64,000 nucleotides of DNA, taken from the NCBI GenBank assembly GCA_964057225.1, contig OZ059896.1, positions 23,370,501-23,434,500 of the forward strand, written 5' to 3'. The notes under the pieces are model-generated. The model was given only the letters and a program-made list of their open reading frames with translations, ran no database searches and was not told the DNA's origin. The stretch is from Auanema rhodensis. Taxonomy: Eukaryota; Nematoda; Chromadorea; Rhabditida; Rhabditidae. Shown here piece after piece: positions 1 through 12,100 of the stretch (position 1 is its first letter; each line of letters begins with the position of its first letter). A program made the translations under genes and the position numbers.

Positions 1-28
1 TAAAAACAAATTTTTATTGATATTGGTT

Positions 29-41
29 CATGGTAACCATG
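29..41. other. Dyad motif catggtaaccatg, once per monomer
   Basis: Two 6-bp arms flank a single central A; with A at phase 42 the arms extend to 7 bp. It contains the palindromic core ggtaacc. The dyad recurs every 176 bp, interrupted only in a few copies (C37 to A at 17989, 29077, 50373 and 60581; C38 to T near 23094; T31 to A near 28543 and 60047). Short dyads are a known feature of many centromeric satellites that lack a CENP-B box; any protein-binding or cruciform role here is inference. Confidence 0.85.
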
Positions 42-85
42 ACTTTGAAATTTACGTGAACTTTAATTTATGCTAATTAAATGTA

Positions 86-91
86 CACGTG
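86..91. other. First CACGTG core (phase 86-91), once per monomer
   Basis: A perfect 6-bp palindrome overlaps tgtaca (phases 82-87) and lies three bases before gtgcac (94-99), forming a dense cluster of short dyads. CACGTG is the core recognised by many bHLH and bZIP proteins (E-box/G-box), but its presence in a satellite does not show binding. Rare copies lose it: acacatgatg at 16897, 17425, 28513, 49281, 49809 and 60017 monomers, acacttgatg at 16281 and 48665, and gtaaacgtaatg at 17331 and 49715. Confidence 0.85.
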
Positions 92-176
92 ATGTGCACT
101 TGGTATGTAACTCGCTTTACGTGAAAGATAAAGAGATGCGGTTTTCAAAATTAGATTCCCCATGTCCATATTAGTC

Positions 177-352
177 TAAAAACAAATTTTTATTAATATT
201 GGTTCATGGTAACCATGTCTTTGAAATTTACGTGAACTTTAATTTATGCTAATTAAATGTACACGTGATGTGCACTTGGTATGTAACTCGCTTCACGTGA
301 AAGATAAAGAGATGCGGTTTTCAAAATTAGATTCTTCATGTCCATATTAGTC
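177..352 (+). repeat. Reference monomer m2 (A19/T42 type)
   Basis: This copy represents the other common monomer type, with A at phase 19 and T at phase 42. A19 creates attaat at phases 16-21 where the G19 type has attgat. T42 shortens the phase 29-41 dyad, which in A42 monomers can extend one more base pair on each side (tcatggt-a-accatga). The two positions are mostly linked, but A19/A42 recombinants (for example 9681, 12321, 12497) and G19/T42 copies (for example 43297, 63889) also occur. This copy also carries the rare CC-to-TT change at phases 159-160 (gattcttcatg), a barcode shared with monomers at 20241, 23761, 31505, 53857, 57025 and 62833. Confidence 0.93.
292..301. other. 10-bp palindrome ttcacgtgaa (phase 116-125), once per monomer
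   Basis: This is a perfect 10-bp palindrome with a second CACGTG core, shown in m2 because m1 carries a broken copy. It is a notable cluster of barcode substitutions: C118 to T, C120 to T, G121 to C, G123 to A (gtaaaag) and A124 to T (gtgtaag) all fall inside it. Each of these breaks perfect symmetry, so different segments of the array carry different broken versions while most copies stay intact. Confidence 0.85.
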
Positions 353-528
353 TAAAAACAAATTTTTATTAATATTGGTTCATGGTAACCATGTCTTTGA
401 AATTTACGTGAACTTTAATTTATGCTAATTAAATGTACACGTGATGTGCACTTGGTATGTAACTCGCTTCACGTGAAAGATAAAGAGATGCGGTTTTCAA
501 AATTAGATTCCCCATGTCCATATTAGTC

Positions 529-2992
529 TAAAAACAAATTTTTATTAATATTGGTTCATGGTAACCATGTCTTTGAAATTTACGTGAACTTTAATTTATG
601 CTAATTAAATGTACACGTGATGTGCACTTGGTATGTAACTCGCTTCACGTGAAAGATAAAGAGATGCGGTTTTCAAAATTAGATTCCCCATGTCCATATT
701 AGTCTAAAAACAAATTTTTATTGATATTGGTTCATGGTAACCATGACTTTGAAATTTACGTGAACTTTAATTTATGCTAATTAAATGTACACGTGATGTG
801 CACTTGGTATGTAACTCGCTTCACGTGAAAGATAAAGAGATGCGGTTTTCAAAATTAGATTCCCCATTTCCATATTAGTCTAAAAACAAATTTTTATTAA
901 TATTGGTTCATGGTAACCATGTCTTTGAAATTTACGTGAACTTTAATTTATGCTAATTAAATGTACACGTGATGTGCACTTGGTATGTAACTCGCTTCAC
1001 GTGAAAGATAAAGAGATGCGGTTTTCAAAATTAGATTCCCCATGTCCATATTAGTCTAAAAACAAATTTTTATTGATATTGGTTCATGGTAACCATGATT
1101 TTGAAATTTACGTGAACTTTAATTTATGCTAATTAAATGTACACGTGATGTGCACTTGGTATGTAACTCGCTTCACGTGAAAGATAAAGAAATGCGGTTT
1201 TCAAAATTAGATTCCCCATGTCCATTTTAGTCTAAAAACAAATTTTTATTGATATTGGTTCATGGTAACCATGACTTTGAAATTTACGTGAACTTTAATT
1301 TATGCTAATTAAATGTACACGTGATGTGCACTTGGTATGTAACTCGCTTCACGTGAAAGATAAAGAGATGCGGTTTTCAACATTAGATTCCCCATGTCCA
1401 TATTAGTCTAAAAACAAATTTTTAATAATATTGGTTCATGGTAACCATGTCTTTGAAATTTACGTGAACTTTAATTTATGCTAATTAAATGTACACGTGA
1501 TGTGCACTTGGTATGTAACTCGCTTCACGTGAAAGATAAAGAGATGCGGTTTTCAAAATTAGATTCCCCATGTTCATATTAGTCTAAAAACAAATTTTTA
1601 TTGATATTGGTTCATGGTAACCATGACTTTGAAATTTACGTGAACTTTAATTTATGCTAATTAAATGTACACGTGATGTGCACTTGGTATGTTACTCGCT
1701 TCACGTGAAAGATAAAGAGATGCGGTTTTCAAAATTAGATTCCCCATGTCCATATTAGTCTAAAAACAAATTTTTATTAATATTGGTTCATGGTAACCAT
1801 GTCTTTGAAATTTACGTGAACTTTAATTTATGCTAATAAAATGTACACGTGATGTGCACTTGGTATGTAACTCGCTTCACGTGAAAGATAAAGAGATGCG
1901 GTTTTCAAAATTAGATTCCCCATGTCCATATTAGTCTAAAAACAAATTTTTATTAATATTGGTTCATGGTAACCATGTCTTTGAAATTTACGTGAACTTT
2001 AATTTATGCTAATTAAATGTACACGTGATGTGCACTTGGTATGTAACTCGCTTCACGTGAAAGATAAAGAGATGCGGTTTTCAAAATTAGATTCCCCATG
2101 TCCATATTAGTCTAAAAACAAATTTTTATTAATATTGGTTCATGGTAACCATGTCTTTGAAATTTACGTGAACTTTAATTTATGCTAATTAAATGTACAC
2201 GTGATGTGCACTTGGTATGTAACTCGCTTCACGTGAAAGATAAAGAGATGCGGTTTTCAAAATTAAATTCCCCATGTCCATATTAGTCTAAAAACAAATT
2301 TTTATTGATATTGGTTCATGGTAACCATGACTTTGAAATTTACGTGAACTTTAATTTATGCTAATTAAATGTACACGTGATGTGCACTTGGTATGTAACT
2401 CGCTTCACGTGAAAGATAAAGAGATGCGGTTTTCAAAATTAGATTCCCCATCTCCATATTAGTCTAAAAACAAATTTTTATTAATATTGGTTCATGGTAA
2501 CCATGTCTTTGAAATTTACGTGAACTTTAATTTATGCTAATTAAATGTACACGTGATGTGCACTTGGTATGTAACTCGCTTCACGTGAAAGATAAAGAGA
2601 TGCGGTTTTCAAAATTAGATTCCCCATGTCCATATTAGTCTAAAAACAAATTTTTATTAATATTGGTTCATGGTAACCATGTCTTTGAAATTTACGTGAA
2701 CTTTAATTTATGCTAATTAAATGTACACGTGATGTGCACTTGGTATGTAACTCGCTTCACGTAAAAGATAAAGAGATGCGGTCTTCAAAATTAGATTCCC
2801 CATGTCCATATTAGTCTAAAAACAAATTTTTATTGATATTAGTTCATGGTAACCATGACTTTGAAATTTACGTGAACTTTAATTTATGCTAATTAAATGT
2901 ACACGTGATGTGCACTTGGTATGTAACTCGCTTCACGTGAAAGATAAAGAGATGCGGTTTTCAAAATTAGATTCCCCATGTCCATATTACTC
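529..2992 (+). repeat. 14-monomer segment duplicated at 6689-9152
   Basis: Monomers m4-m17 match m39-m52 in variant order at an offset of exactly 35 monomers (6160 bp). Shared barcodes include catttcc, the gattttg/aagaaatg/cattttag monomer (1097 and 7257), ttaaattcc, catctcc, gtaaaag with gtcttc, and attagttc (2841 and 9001). Differences are small: m8 has caacatt and m9 has ttaataat, absent from the second copy, and m17 has tattac where m52 keeps tattag. The second copy is largely unique to super-repeat unit 1. Confidence 0.85.
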
Positions 2993-3520
2993 TAAAAACA
3001 AATTTTTATTAATATTGGTTCATGGTAACCATGTCTTTGAAATTTACGTGAACTTTAATTTATGCTAATTAAATGTACACGTGATGTGCACTTGGTATGT
3101 AACTCGCTTCACGTGAAAGATAAAGAGATGCGGTTTTCAAAATTAGATTCCCCATGTCCATATTAGTCTAAAAACAAATTTTTATTGATATTGGTTCATG
3201 GTAACCATGACTTTGAAATTTACGTGAACTTTAATTTATGCTAATTAAATGTACACGTGATGTGCACTTGGTATGTAACTCGCTTCACGTGAAAGATAAA
3301 GAGATGCGGTTTTCAAAATTAGATTCCCCATGTCCATATTACTCTAAAAACAAATTTTTATTAATATTGGTTCATGGTAACCATGTCTTTGAAATTTACG
3401 TGAACTTTAATTTATGCTAATTAAATGTACACGTGATGTGCACTTGGTATGTAACTCGCTTCACGTGAAAGATAAAGAGATGCGGTTTTCAAAATTAGAT
3501 TCCCCATGTCCATATTAGTC
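2817..3520 (+). repeat. Local dimer pair with stop-removing G174C monomers
   Basis: Monomers m17 and m19 carry tattac instead of tattag at the monomer end, alternating with A19/T42 monomers m18 and m20. The result is a two-monomer (352-bp) unit present twice. The same substitution recurs three times at 26401-27456, so this dimer has been copied with its surroundings and then expanded. Removing the TAG produces chance 60-codon reading frames; there is no sign of coding selection. Confidence 0.85.
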
Positions 3521-4576
3521 TAAAAACAAATTTTTATTGATATTGGTTCATGGTAACCATGACTTTGAAATTTACGTGAACTTTAATTTATGCTAATTAA
3601 ATGTACACGTGATGTGCACTTGGTATGTAACTCGCTTCACGTGAAAGATAAAGAGATGCGGTTTTCAAAATTAGATTCCCCATGTCCATATTAGTCTAAA
3701 AACAAATTTTTATTAATATTGGTTCATGGTAACCATGTCTTTGAAATTTACGTGAACTTTAATTTATGCTAATTAAATGTACACGTGATGTGCACTTGGT
3801 ATGTAACTCGCTTCACGTGAAAGATAAAGAGATGCGGTTTTCAAAATTAGATTCCCCATGTCCATATTAGTCTTAAAACAAATTTTTATTAATATTGGTT
3901 CATGGTAACCATGTCTTTGAAATTTACGTGAACTTTAATTTATGCTAATTAAATGTACACGTGATGTGCACTTGGTATGTAACTCGCTTCACGTGAAAGA
4001 TAAAGAGATGCGGTTTTCAAAATTAGATTCCCCATGTCCATATTAGTCTAAAAACAAATTTTTATTAATATTGGTTCATGGTAACCATGTCTTTGAAATT
4101 TACGTGAACTTTAATTTATGCTAATTAAATGTACACGTGATGTGCACTTGGTATGTAACTCGCTTCACGTGAAAGATAAAGAGATGCGGTTTTCAAAATT
4201 AGATTCCCCATGTCCATATTAGTCTAAAAACAAATTTTTATTAATATTGGTTCATGGTAACCATGTCTTTGAAATTTACGTGAACTTTAATTTATGCTAA
4301 TTAAATGTACACGTGATGTGCACTTGGTATGTAACTCGCTTCACGTGAAAGATAAAGAGATGCGGTTTTCAAAATTAGATTCCCCATGTCCATATTAGTC
4401 TAAAAACAAATTTTTATTAATATTGGTTCATGGTAACCATGACTTTGAAATTTACGTGAACTTTAATTTATGCTAATTAAATGTACACGTGATGTGCACT
4501 TGGTATGTAACTCGCTTCACGTGAAAGATAAAGAGATGCGGTTTTCAAAATTAGATTCCCCATGTCCATATTAGTC
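3521..4576 (+). repeat. Plain monomers m21-m26
   Basis: This stretch is mostly A19/T42 monomers with little variation. A tcttaaaac join at 3871 links it to 27631 (135 monomers away) and 59135 (a further 179 away). Monomer m26 is an A19/A42 recombinant, as is its counterpart m161. No other element is visible. Confidence 0.8.
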
Positions 4577-5280
4577 TAAAAACAAATTTTTATTAATATT
4601 GGTTCATGGTAACCATGTCTTTGAAATTTACGTGAACTTTAATTTATGCTAATTAAATGTACACGTGATGTGCACTTGGTATGTAACTCGCTTCACGTGT
4701 AAGATAAAGAGATGCGGTTTTCAAAATTAGATTCCCCATGTCCATATTAGTCTAAAAACAAATTGTTATTGATATTGGTTCATGGTAACCATGTCTTTGA
4801 AATTTTCGTGAACTTTAATTTATGCTAATTAAATGTACACGTGATGTGCACTTGGTATGTAACTCGCTTCATGTGAAAGATAAAGAGATGCGGTTTTCAA
4901 AATTAGATTCCCCATGTCCATATTAGTCTAAAAACAAATTTTTATTAATATTGGTTCATGGTAACCATGTCTTTGAAATTTACGTGAACTTTAATTTATG
5001 CTAATTAAATGTACACGTGATGTGCTCTTGGTATGTAACTCGCTTCACGTGAAAGATAAAGAGATGCGGTTTTCAAAATTAGATTCCCCATGTCCATATT
5101 AGTCTAAAAACAAATTTTTATTAATATTGGTTCATGGTAACCATGTCTTTGAAATTTACGTGAACTTTAATTTATGCTAATTAAATGTACACGTGATGTG
5201 CACTTGGTATGTAACTCGCTTCACGTGAAAGAAAAAGAGATGCGGTTTTCAAAATTAGATTCCCCATGTCCATATTAGTC
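4577..5280 (+). repeat. Four-monomer barcode module, copy 1
   Basis: The order is gtgtaag, then aattgttattg with ttttcgtg and cttcatgtg, then tgctcttgg, then gaaaaagag. The same four-monomer order recurs at 17953-18656 and 60545-61248, and in shortened form at 29041-29568 (without gaaaaagag) and 50337-50864 (without tgctcttgg). The module is therefore a mobile-by-recombination haplotype, not an insertion. Confidence 0.85.
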
Positions 5281-5808
5281 TAAAAACAAATTTTTATTGA
5301 TATTGGTTCATGGTAACCATGACTTTGAAATTTACGTGAACTTTAATTTATGCTAATTAAATGTACACGTGATGTGCACTTGGTATGTAACTCGCTTCAC
5401 GTGAAAGATAAAGAGATGCGGTTTTCAAAATTAGATTCCCCATTTCCATATTAGTCTAAAAACAAATTTTTATTAATATTGGTTCATGGTAACCATGTCT
5501 TTGAAATTTACGTGAACTTTAATTTATGCTAATTAAATGTACACGTGATGTGCACTTGGTATGTAACTCGCTTCACGTGAAAGATAAAGAGATGCGGTTT
5601 TCAAAATTAGATTCCCCATGTCCATATTAGTCTAAAAACAAATTTTTATTGATATTGGTTCATGGTAACCATGATTTTGAAATTTACGTGAACTTTAATT
5701 TATGCTAATTAAATGTACACGTGATGTGCACTTGGTATGTAACTCGCTTCACGTGAAAGATAAAGAGATGCGGTTTTCAAAATTAGATTCCCCATGTCCA
5801 TATTAGTC

Positions 5809-6688
5809 TAAAAACAAATTTTTATTAATATTGGTTCATGGTAACCATGACTTTGAAATTTACGTGAACTTTAATTTATGCTAATTAAATGTACACGTGA
5901 TGTGCACTTGGTATGTAACTCGCTTCACGTGAAAGATAAAGAGATGCGGTTTTCAAAATTAGATTCCCCATGTCCATATTAGTCGAAAAACAAATTTTTA
6001 TTAATATTGGTTCATGGTAACCATGTCTTTGAAATTTACGTGAACTTTAATTTATGCTAATTAAATGTACACGTGATGTGCACTTGGTATGTAACTCGCT
6101 TCACGTGAAATATAAAGAGATGCGGTTTTCAAAATTAGATTCCCCATGTCCATATTAGTCTAAAAACAAATTTTTATTAATATTGGTTCATGGTAACCAT
6201 GTCTTTGAAATTTACGTGAACTTTAATTTATGCTAATTAAATGTACACGTGATGTGCACTTGGTATGTAACTCGCTTCACGTGAAAGATAAAGAGATGCG
6301 GTTTTCAAAATTAAATTCCCCATGTCCATATTAGTCTAAAAACAAATTTTTATTGATATTGGTTCATGGTAACCATGACTTTGAAATTTACGTGAACTTT
6401 AATTTATGCTAATTAAATGTACACGTGATGTGCACTTGGTATGTAACTCGCTTCACGTGTAAGATAAAGAGATGCGGTTTTCAAAATTAGATTCCCCATG
6501 TCCATATTAGTCTAAAAACAAATTTTTATTGATATTGGTTCATGGTAACCATGTCTTTGAAATTTTCGTGAACTTTAATTTATGCTAATTAAATGTACAC
6601 GTGATGTGCACTTGGTATGTAACTCGCTTCACGTGAAAGATAAAGAGATGCGGTTTTCAAAATTAGATTCCCCATGTCCATATTAGTC
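5809..6688 (+). repeat. Five-monomer segment duplicated at 30273-31152
   Basis: Monomers m34-m38 match m173-m177 at 139 monomers (24,464 bp): an A19/A42 copy, a monomer starting gaaaaac with gaaatataaag (6111 and 30575), ttaaattcc, gtgtaag and ttttcgtg. The two rare changes sharing one monomer in both places argue for copying over repeated mutation. Confidence 0.85.
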
Positions 6689-9152
6689 TAAAAACAAATT
6701 TTTATTAATATTGGTTCATGGTAACCATGTCTTTGAAATTTACGTGAACTTTAATTTATGCTAATTAAATGTACACGTGATGTGCACTTGGTATGTAACT
6801 CGCTTCACGTGAAAGATAAAGAGATGCGGTTTTCAAAATTAGATTCCCCATGTCCATATTAGTCTAAAAACAAATTTTTATTGATATTGGTTCATGGTAA
6901 CCATGACTTTGAAATTTACGTGAACTTTAATTTATGCTAATTAAATGTACACGTGATGTGCACTTGGTATGTAACTCGCTTCACGTGAAAGATAAAGAGA
7001 TGCGGTTTTCAAAATTAGATTCCCCATTTCCATATTAGTCTAAAAACAAATTTTTATTAATATTGGTTCATGGTAACCATGTCTTTGAAATTTACGTGAA
7101 CTTTAATTTATGCTAATTAAATGTACACGTGATGTGCACTTGGTATGTAACTCGCTTCACGTGAAAGATAAAGAGATGCGGTTTTCAAAATTAGATTCCC
7201 CATGTCCATATTAGTCTAAAAACAAATTTTTATTGATATTGGTTCATGGTAACCATGATTTTGAAATTTACGTGAACTTTAATTTATGCTAATTAAATGT
7301 ACACGTGATGTGCACTTGGTATGTAACTCGCTTCACGTGAAAGATAAAGAAATGCGGTTTTCAAAATTAGATTCCCCATGTCCATTTTAGTCTAAAAACA
7401 AATTTTTATTGATATTGGTTCATGGTAACCATGACTTTGAAATTTACGTGAACTTTAATTTATGCTAATTAAATGTACACGTGATGTGCACTTGGTATGT
7501 AACTCGCTTCACGTGAAAGATAAAGAGATGCGGTTTTCAAAATTAGATTCCCCATGTCCATATTAGTCTAAAAACAAATTTTTATTAATATTGGTTCATG
7601 GTAACCATGTCTTTGAAATTTACGTGAACTTTAATTTATGCTAATTAAATGTACACGTGATGTGCTCTTGGTATGTAACTCGCTTCACGTGAAAGATAAA
7701 GAGATGCGGTTTTCAAAATTAGATTCCCCATGTCCATATTAGTCTAAAAACAAATTTTTATTGATATTGGTTCATGGTAACCATGACTTTGAAATTTACG
7801 TGAACTTTAATTTATGCTAATTAAATGTACACGTGATGTGCACTTGGTATGTAACTCGCTTCACGTGAAAGATAAAGAGATGCGGTTTTCAAAATTAGAT
7901 TCCCCATGTCCATATTAGTCTAAAAACAAATTTTTATTAATATTGGTTCATGGTAACCATGTCTTTGAAATTTACGTGAACTTTAATTTATGCTAATTAA
8001 ATGTACACGTGATGTGCACTTGGTATGTAACTCGCTTCACGTGAAAGATAAAGAGATGCGGTTTTCAAAATTAGATTCCCCATGTCCATATTAGTCTAAA
8101 AACAAATTTTTATTAATATTGGTTCATGGTAACCATGTCTTTGAAATTTACGTGAACTTTAATTTATGCTAATTAAATGTACACGTGATGTGCACTTGGT
8201 ATGTAACTCGCTTCACGTGAAAGATAAAGAGATGCGGTTTTCAAAATTAGATTCCCCATGTCCATATTAGTCTAAAAACAAATTTTTATTAATATTGGTT
8301 CATGGTAACCATGTCTTTGAAATTTACGTGAACTTTAATTTATGCTAATTAAATGTACACGTGATGTGCACTTGGTATGTAACTCGCTTCACGTGAAAGA
8401 TAAAGAGATGCGGTTTTCAAAATTAAATTCCCCATGTCCATATTAGTCTAAAAACAAATTTTTATTGATATTGGTTCATGGTAACCATGACTTTGAAATT
8501 TACGTGAACTTTAATTTATGCTAATTAAATGTACACGTGATGTGCACTTGGTATGTAACTCGCTTCACGTGAAAGATAAAGAGATGCGGTTTTCAAAATT
8601 AGATTCCCCATCTCCATATTAGTCTAAAAACAAATTTTTATTAATATTGGTTCATGGTAACCATGTCTTTGAAATTTACGTGAACTTTAATTTATGCTAA
8701 TTAAATGTACACGTGATGTGCACTTGGTATGTAACTCGCTTCACGTGAAAGATAAAGAGATGCGGTTTTCAAAATTAGATTCCCCATGTCCATATTAGTC
8801 TAAAAACAAATTTTTATTAATATTGGTTCATGGTAACCATGTCTTTGAAATTTACGTGAACTTTAATTTATGCTAATTAAATGTACACGTGATGTGCACT
8901 TGGTATGTAACTCGCTTCACGTAAAAGATAAAGAGATGCGGTCTTCAAAATTAGATTCCCCATGTCCATATTAGTCTAAAAACAAATTTTTATTGATATT
9001 AGTTCATGGTAACCATGACTTTGAAATTTACGTGAACTTTAATTTATGCTAATTAAATGTACACGTGATGTGCACTTGGTATGTAACTCGCTTCACGTGA
9101 AAGATAAAGAGATGCGGTTTTCAAAATTAGATTCCCCATGTCCATATTAGTC
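6689..9152 (+). repeat. Second copy of the 529-2992 segment
   Basis: Monomers m39-m52 are the partner of m4-m17. The left junction follows the gtgtaag / ttttcgtg monomer pair (6337, 6513), which in other places leads into the C118T block, so the join looks like an out-of-register crossover landing at the equivalent of m4. On the right it leads into the attgcttc monomer at 9153, unlike m18. Confidence 0.82.
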
Positions 9153-12100
9153 TAAAAACAAATTTTTATTGATATTGCTTCATGGTAACCATGACTTTGA
9201 AATTTACGTGAACTTTAATTTATGCTAATTAAATGTACACGTGATGTGCACTTGGTATGTAACTCGCTTCACGTGAAAGATAAAGAGATGCGGTTTTCAA
9301 AATTAGATTCCCCATGTCCATATTAGTCTAAAAACAAATTTTTATTAATATTGGTTCATGGTAACCATGTCTTTGAAATTTACGTGAACTTTAATTTATG
9401 CTAATTAAATGTACACGTGATGTGCACTTGGTATGTAACTCGCTTCACGTGAAAGATAAAGAGATGCGGTTTTCAAAATTAGATTCCCCATGTCCATATT
9501 AGTCTAAAAACAAATTTTTATTGATATTGGTTCATGGTAACCATGACTTTGAAATTTACGTGAACTTTAATTTATGCTAATTAAATGTACACGTGATGTG
9601 CACTTGGTATGTAACTCGCTTCACGTGAAAGATAAAGAGATGCGGTTTTCAAAATTAGATTCCCCATGTCCATATTAGTCTAAAAACAAATTTTTATTAA
9701 TATTGGTTCATGGTAACCATGACTTTGAAATTTACGTGAACTTTAATTTATGCTAATTAAATGTACACGTGATGTGCACTTGGTATGTAACTCGCTTCAC
9801 GTGAAAGATAAAGAGATGCGGTTTTCAAAATTAGATTCCCCATGTCCATATTAGTCTAAAAACAAATTTTTATTAATATTGGTTCATGGTAACCATGTCT
9901 TTGAAATTTACGTGAACTTTAATTTATGCTAATTAAATGTACACGTGATGTGCACTTGGTATGTAACTCGCTTCACGTGAAAGATAAAGAGATGCGGTTT
10001 TCAAAATTAGATTCCCCATGTCCATATTAGTCTTAAAACAAATTTTTATTAATATTGGTTCATGGTAACCATGACTTTGAAATTTACGTGAACTTTAATT
10101 TATGCTAATTAAATGTACACGTGATGTGCACTTGGTATGTAACTCGCTTCACGTGAAAGATAAAGAGATGCGGTTTTCAAAATTAGATTCCCCATGTCCA
10201 TATTAGTCTAAAAACAAATTTTTATTAATATTGGTTCATGGTAACCATGTCTTTGAAATTTACGTGAACTTTAATTTATGCTAATTAAATGTACACGTGA
10301 TGTGCACTTGGTATGTAACTCGCTTCACGTGAAAGATAAAGAGATGCGGTTTTCAAAATTAGATTCCCCATGTCCATATTAGTCTAAAAACAAATTTTTA
10401 TTAATATTGGTTCATGGTAACCATGTCTTTGAAATTTACGTGAACTTTAATTTATGCTAATTAAATGTACACGTGATGTGCACTTGGTATGTAACTCGCT
10501 TCACGTGAAAGATAAAGAGATGCGGTTTTCAAAATTAGATTCCCCATGTCCATATTAGTCTAAAAACAAATTTTTATTAATATTGGTTCATGGTAACCAT
10601 GTCTTTGAAATTTACGTGAACTTTAATTTATGCTAATTAAATGTACACGTGATGTGCACTTGGTATGTAACTCGCTTCACGTGAAAGATAAAGAGATGCG
10701 GTTTTCAAAATTAGATTCCCCATGTCCATATTAGTCTAAAAACAAATTTTTATTAATATTGGTTCATGGTAACCATGTCTTTGAAATTTACGTGAACTTT
10801 AATTTATGCTAATTAAATGTACACGTGATGTGCACTTGGTATGTAACTCGCTTCACGTGAAAGATAAAGAGATGCGGTTTTCAAAATTAGATTCCCCATG
10901 TCCATATTAGACTAAAAACAAATTTTTATTGATATTGGTTCATGGTAACCATGACTTTGAAATTTACGTGAACTTTAATTTATGCTAATTAAATGTACAC
11001 GTGATGTGCACTTGGTATGTAACTCGCTTCACGTGAAAGATAAAGAGATGCGGTTTTCAAAATTAGATTCCCCATGTCCATATTAGTCTAAAAACAAATT
11101 TTTATTAATATTGGTTCATGGTAACCATGTCTTTGAAATTTACGTGAACTTTAATTTATGCTAATTAAATGTACACGTGATGTGCACTTGGTATGTAACT
11201 CGCTTCACGTGAAAGATAAAGAGATGCGGTTTTCAAAATTAGATTCCCCATGTCCATATTAGTCTTAAAACAAATTTTTATTAATATTGGTTCATGGTAA
11301 CCATGACTTTGAAATTTACGTGAACTTTAATTTATGCTAATTAAATGTACACGTGATGTGCACTTGGTATGTAACTCGCTTCACGTGAAAGATAAAGAGA
11401 TGCGGTTTTCAAAATTAGATTCCCCATGTCCATATTAGTCTAAAAACAAATTTTTATTAATATTGGTTCATGGTAACCATGTCTTTGAAATTTACGTGAA
11501 CTTTAATTTATGCTAATTAAATGTACACGTGATGTGCACTTGGTATGTAACTCGCTTCACGTGAAAGATAAAGAGATGCGGTTTTCAAAATTAGATTCCC
11601 CATGTCCATATTAGTCTAAAAACAAATTTTTATTAATATTGGTTCATGGTAACCATGTCTTTGAAATTTACGTGAACTTTAATTTATGCTAATTAAATGT
11701 ACACGTGATGTGCACTTGGTATGTAACTCGCTTCACGTAAAAGATAAAGAGATGCGGTCTTCAAAATTAGATTCCCCATGTCCATATTAGTCTAAAAACA
11801 AATTTTTATTGATATTAGTTCATGGTAACCATGACTTTGAAATTTACGTGAACTTTAATTTATGCTAATTAAATGTACACGTGATGTGCACTTGGTATGT
11901 AACTCGCTTCACGTGAAAGATAAAGAGATGCGGTTTTCAAAATTAGATTCCCCATGTCCATATTAGTCTAAAAACAAATTTTTATTGATATTGCTTCATG
12001 GTAACCATGACTTTGAAATTTACGTGAACTTTAATTTATGCTAATTAAATGTACACGTGATGTGCACTTGGTATGTAACTCGCTTCACGTGAAAGATAAA

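Larger units (their letters stand above)
1..176 (+). repeat. Reference monomer m1 (G19/A42 type)
   Basis: This first monomer shows the layout used for the phase numbering. Phases 2-15 hold an A-tract followed by an A/T-rich run ending in five T; 29-41 a 6+1+6 dyad (catggt-a-accatg); 82-87 tgtaca; 86-91 cacgtg; 94-99 gtgcac; 116-125 a palindrome (ttcacgtgaa in the consensus, broken here by C118 to T); 142-150 tttt-c-aaaa; 158-161 a C run; 172-174 the triplet tag that ends one reading frame. This copy carries G19 and A42. Its C118-to-T change is a rare barcode also present at 20181, 23701, 31445 and 62773. Confidence 0.95.

Noticed and set aside
2886-3420. Two 60-codon open reading frames with identical protein (2886 and 3238), also at 26470, 26822 and 27174.
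   Set aside because: They arise where G174 to C removes the TAG that normally stops this frame after 34 codons. The monomer length is not a multiple of three, so no frame continues through the array. Identity reflects satellite homogenisation, and there is no coding signature.
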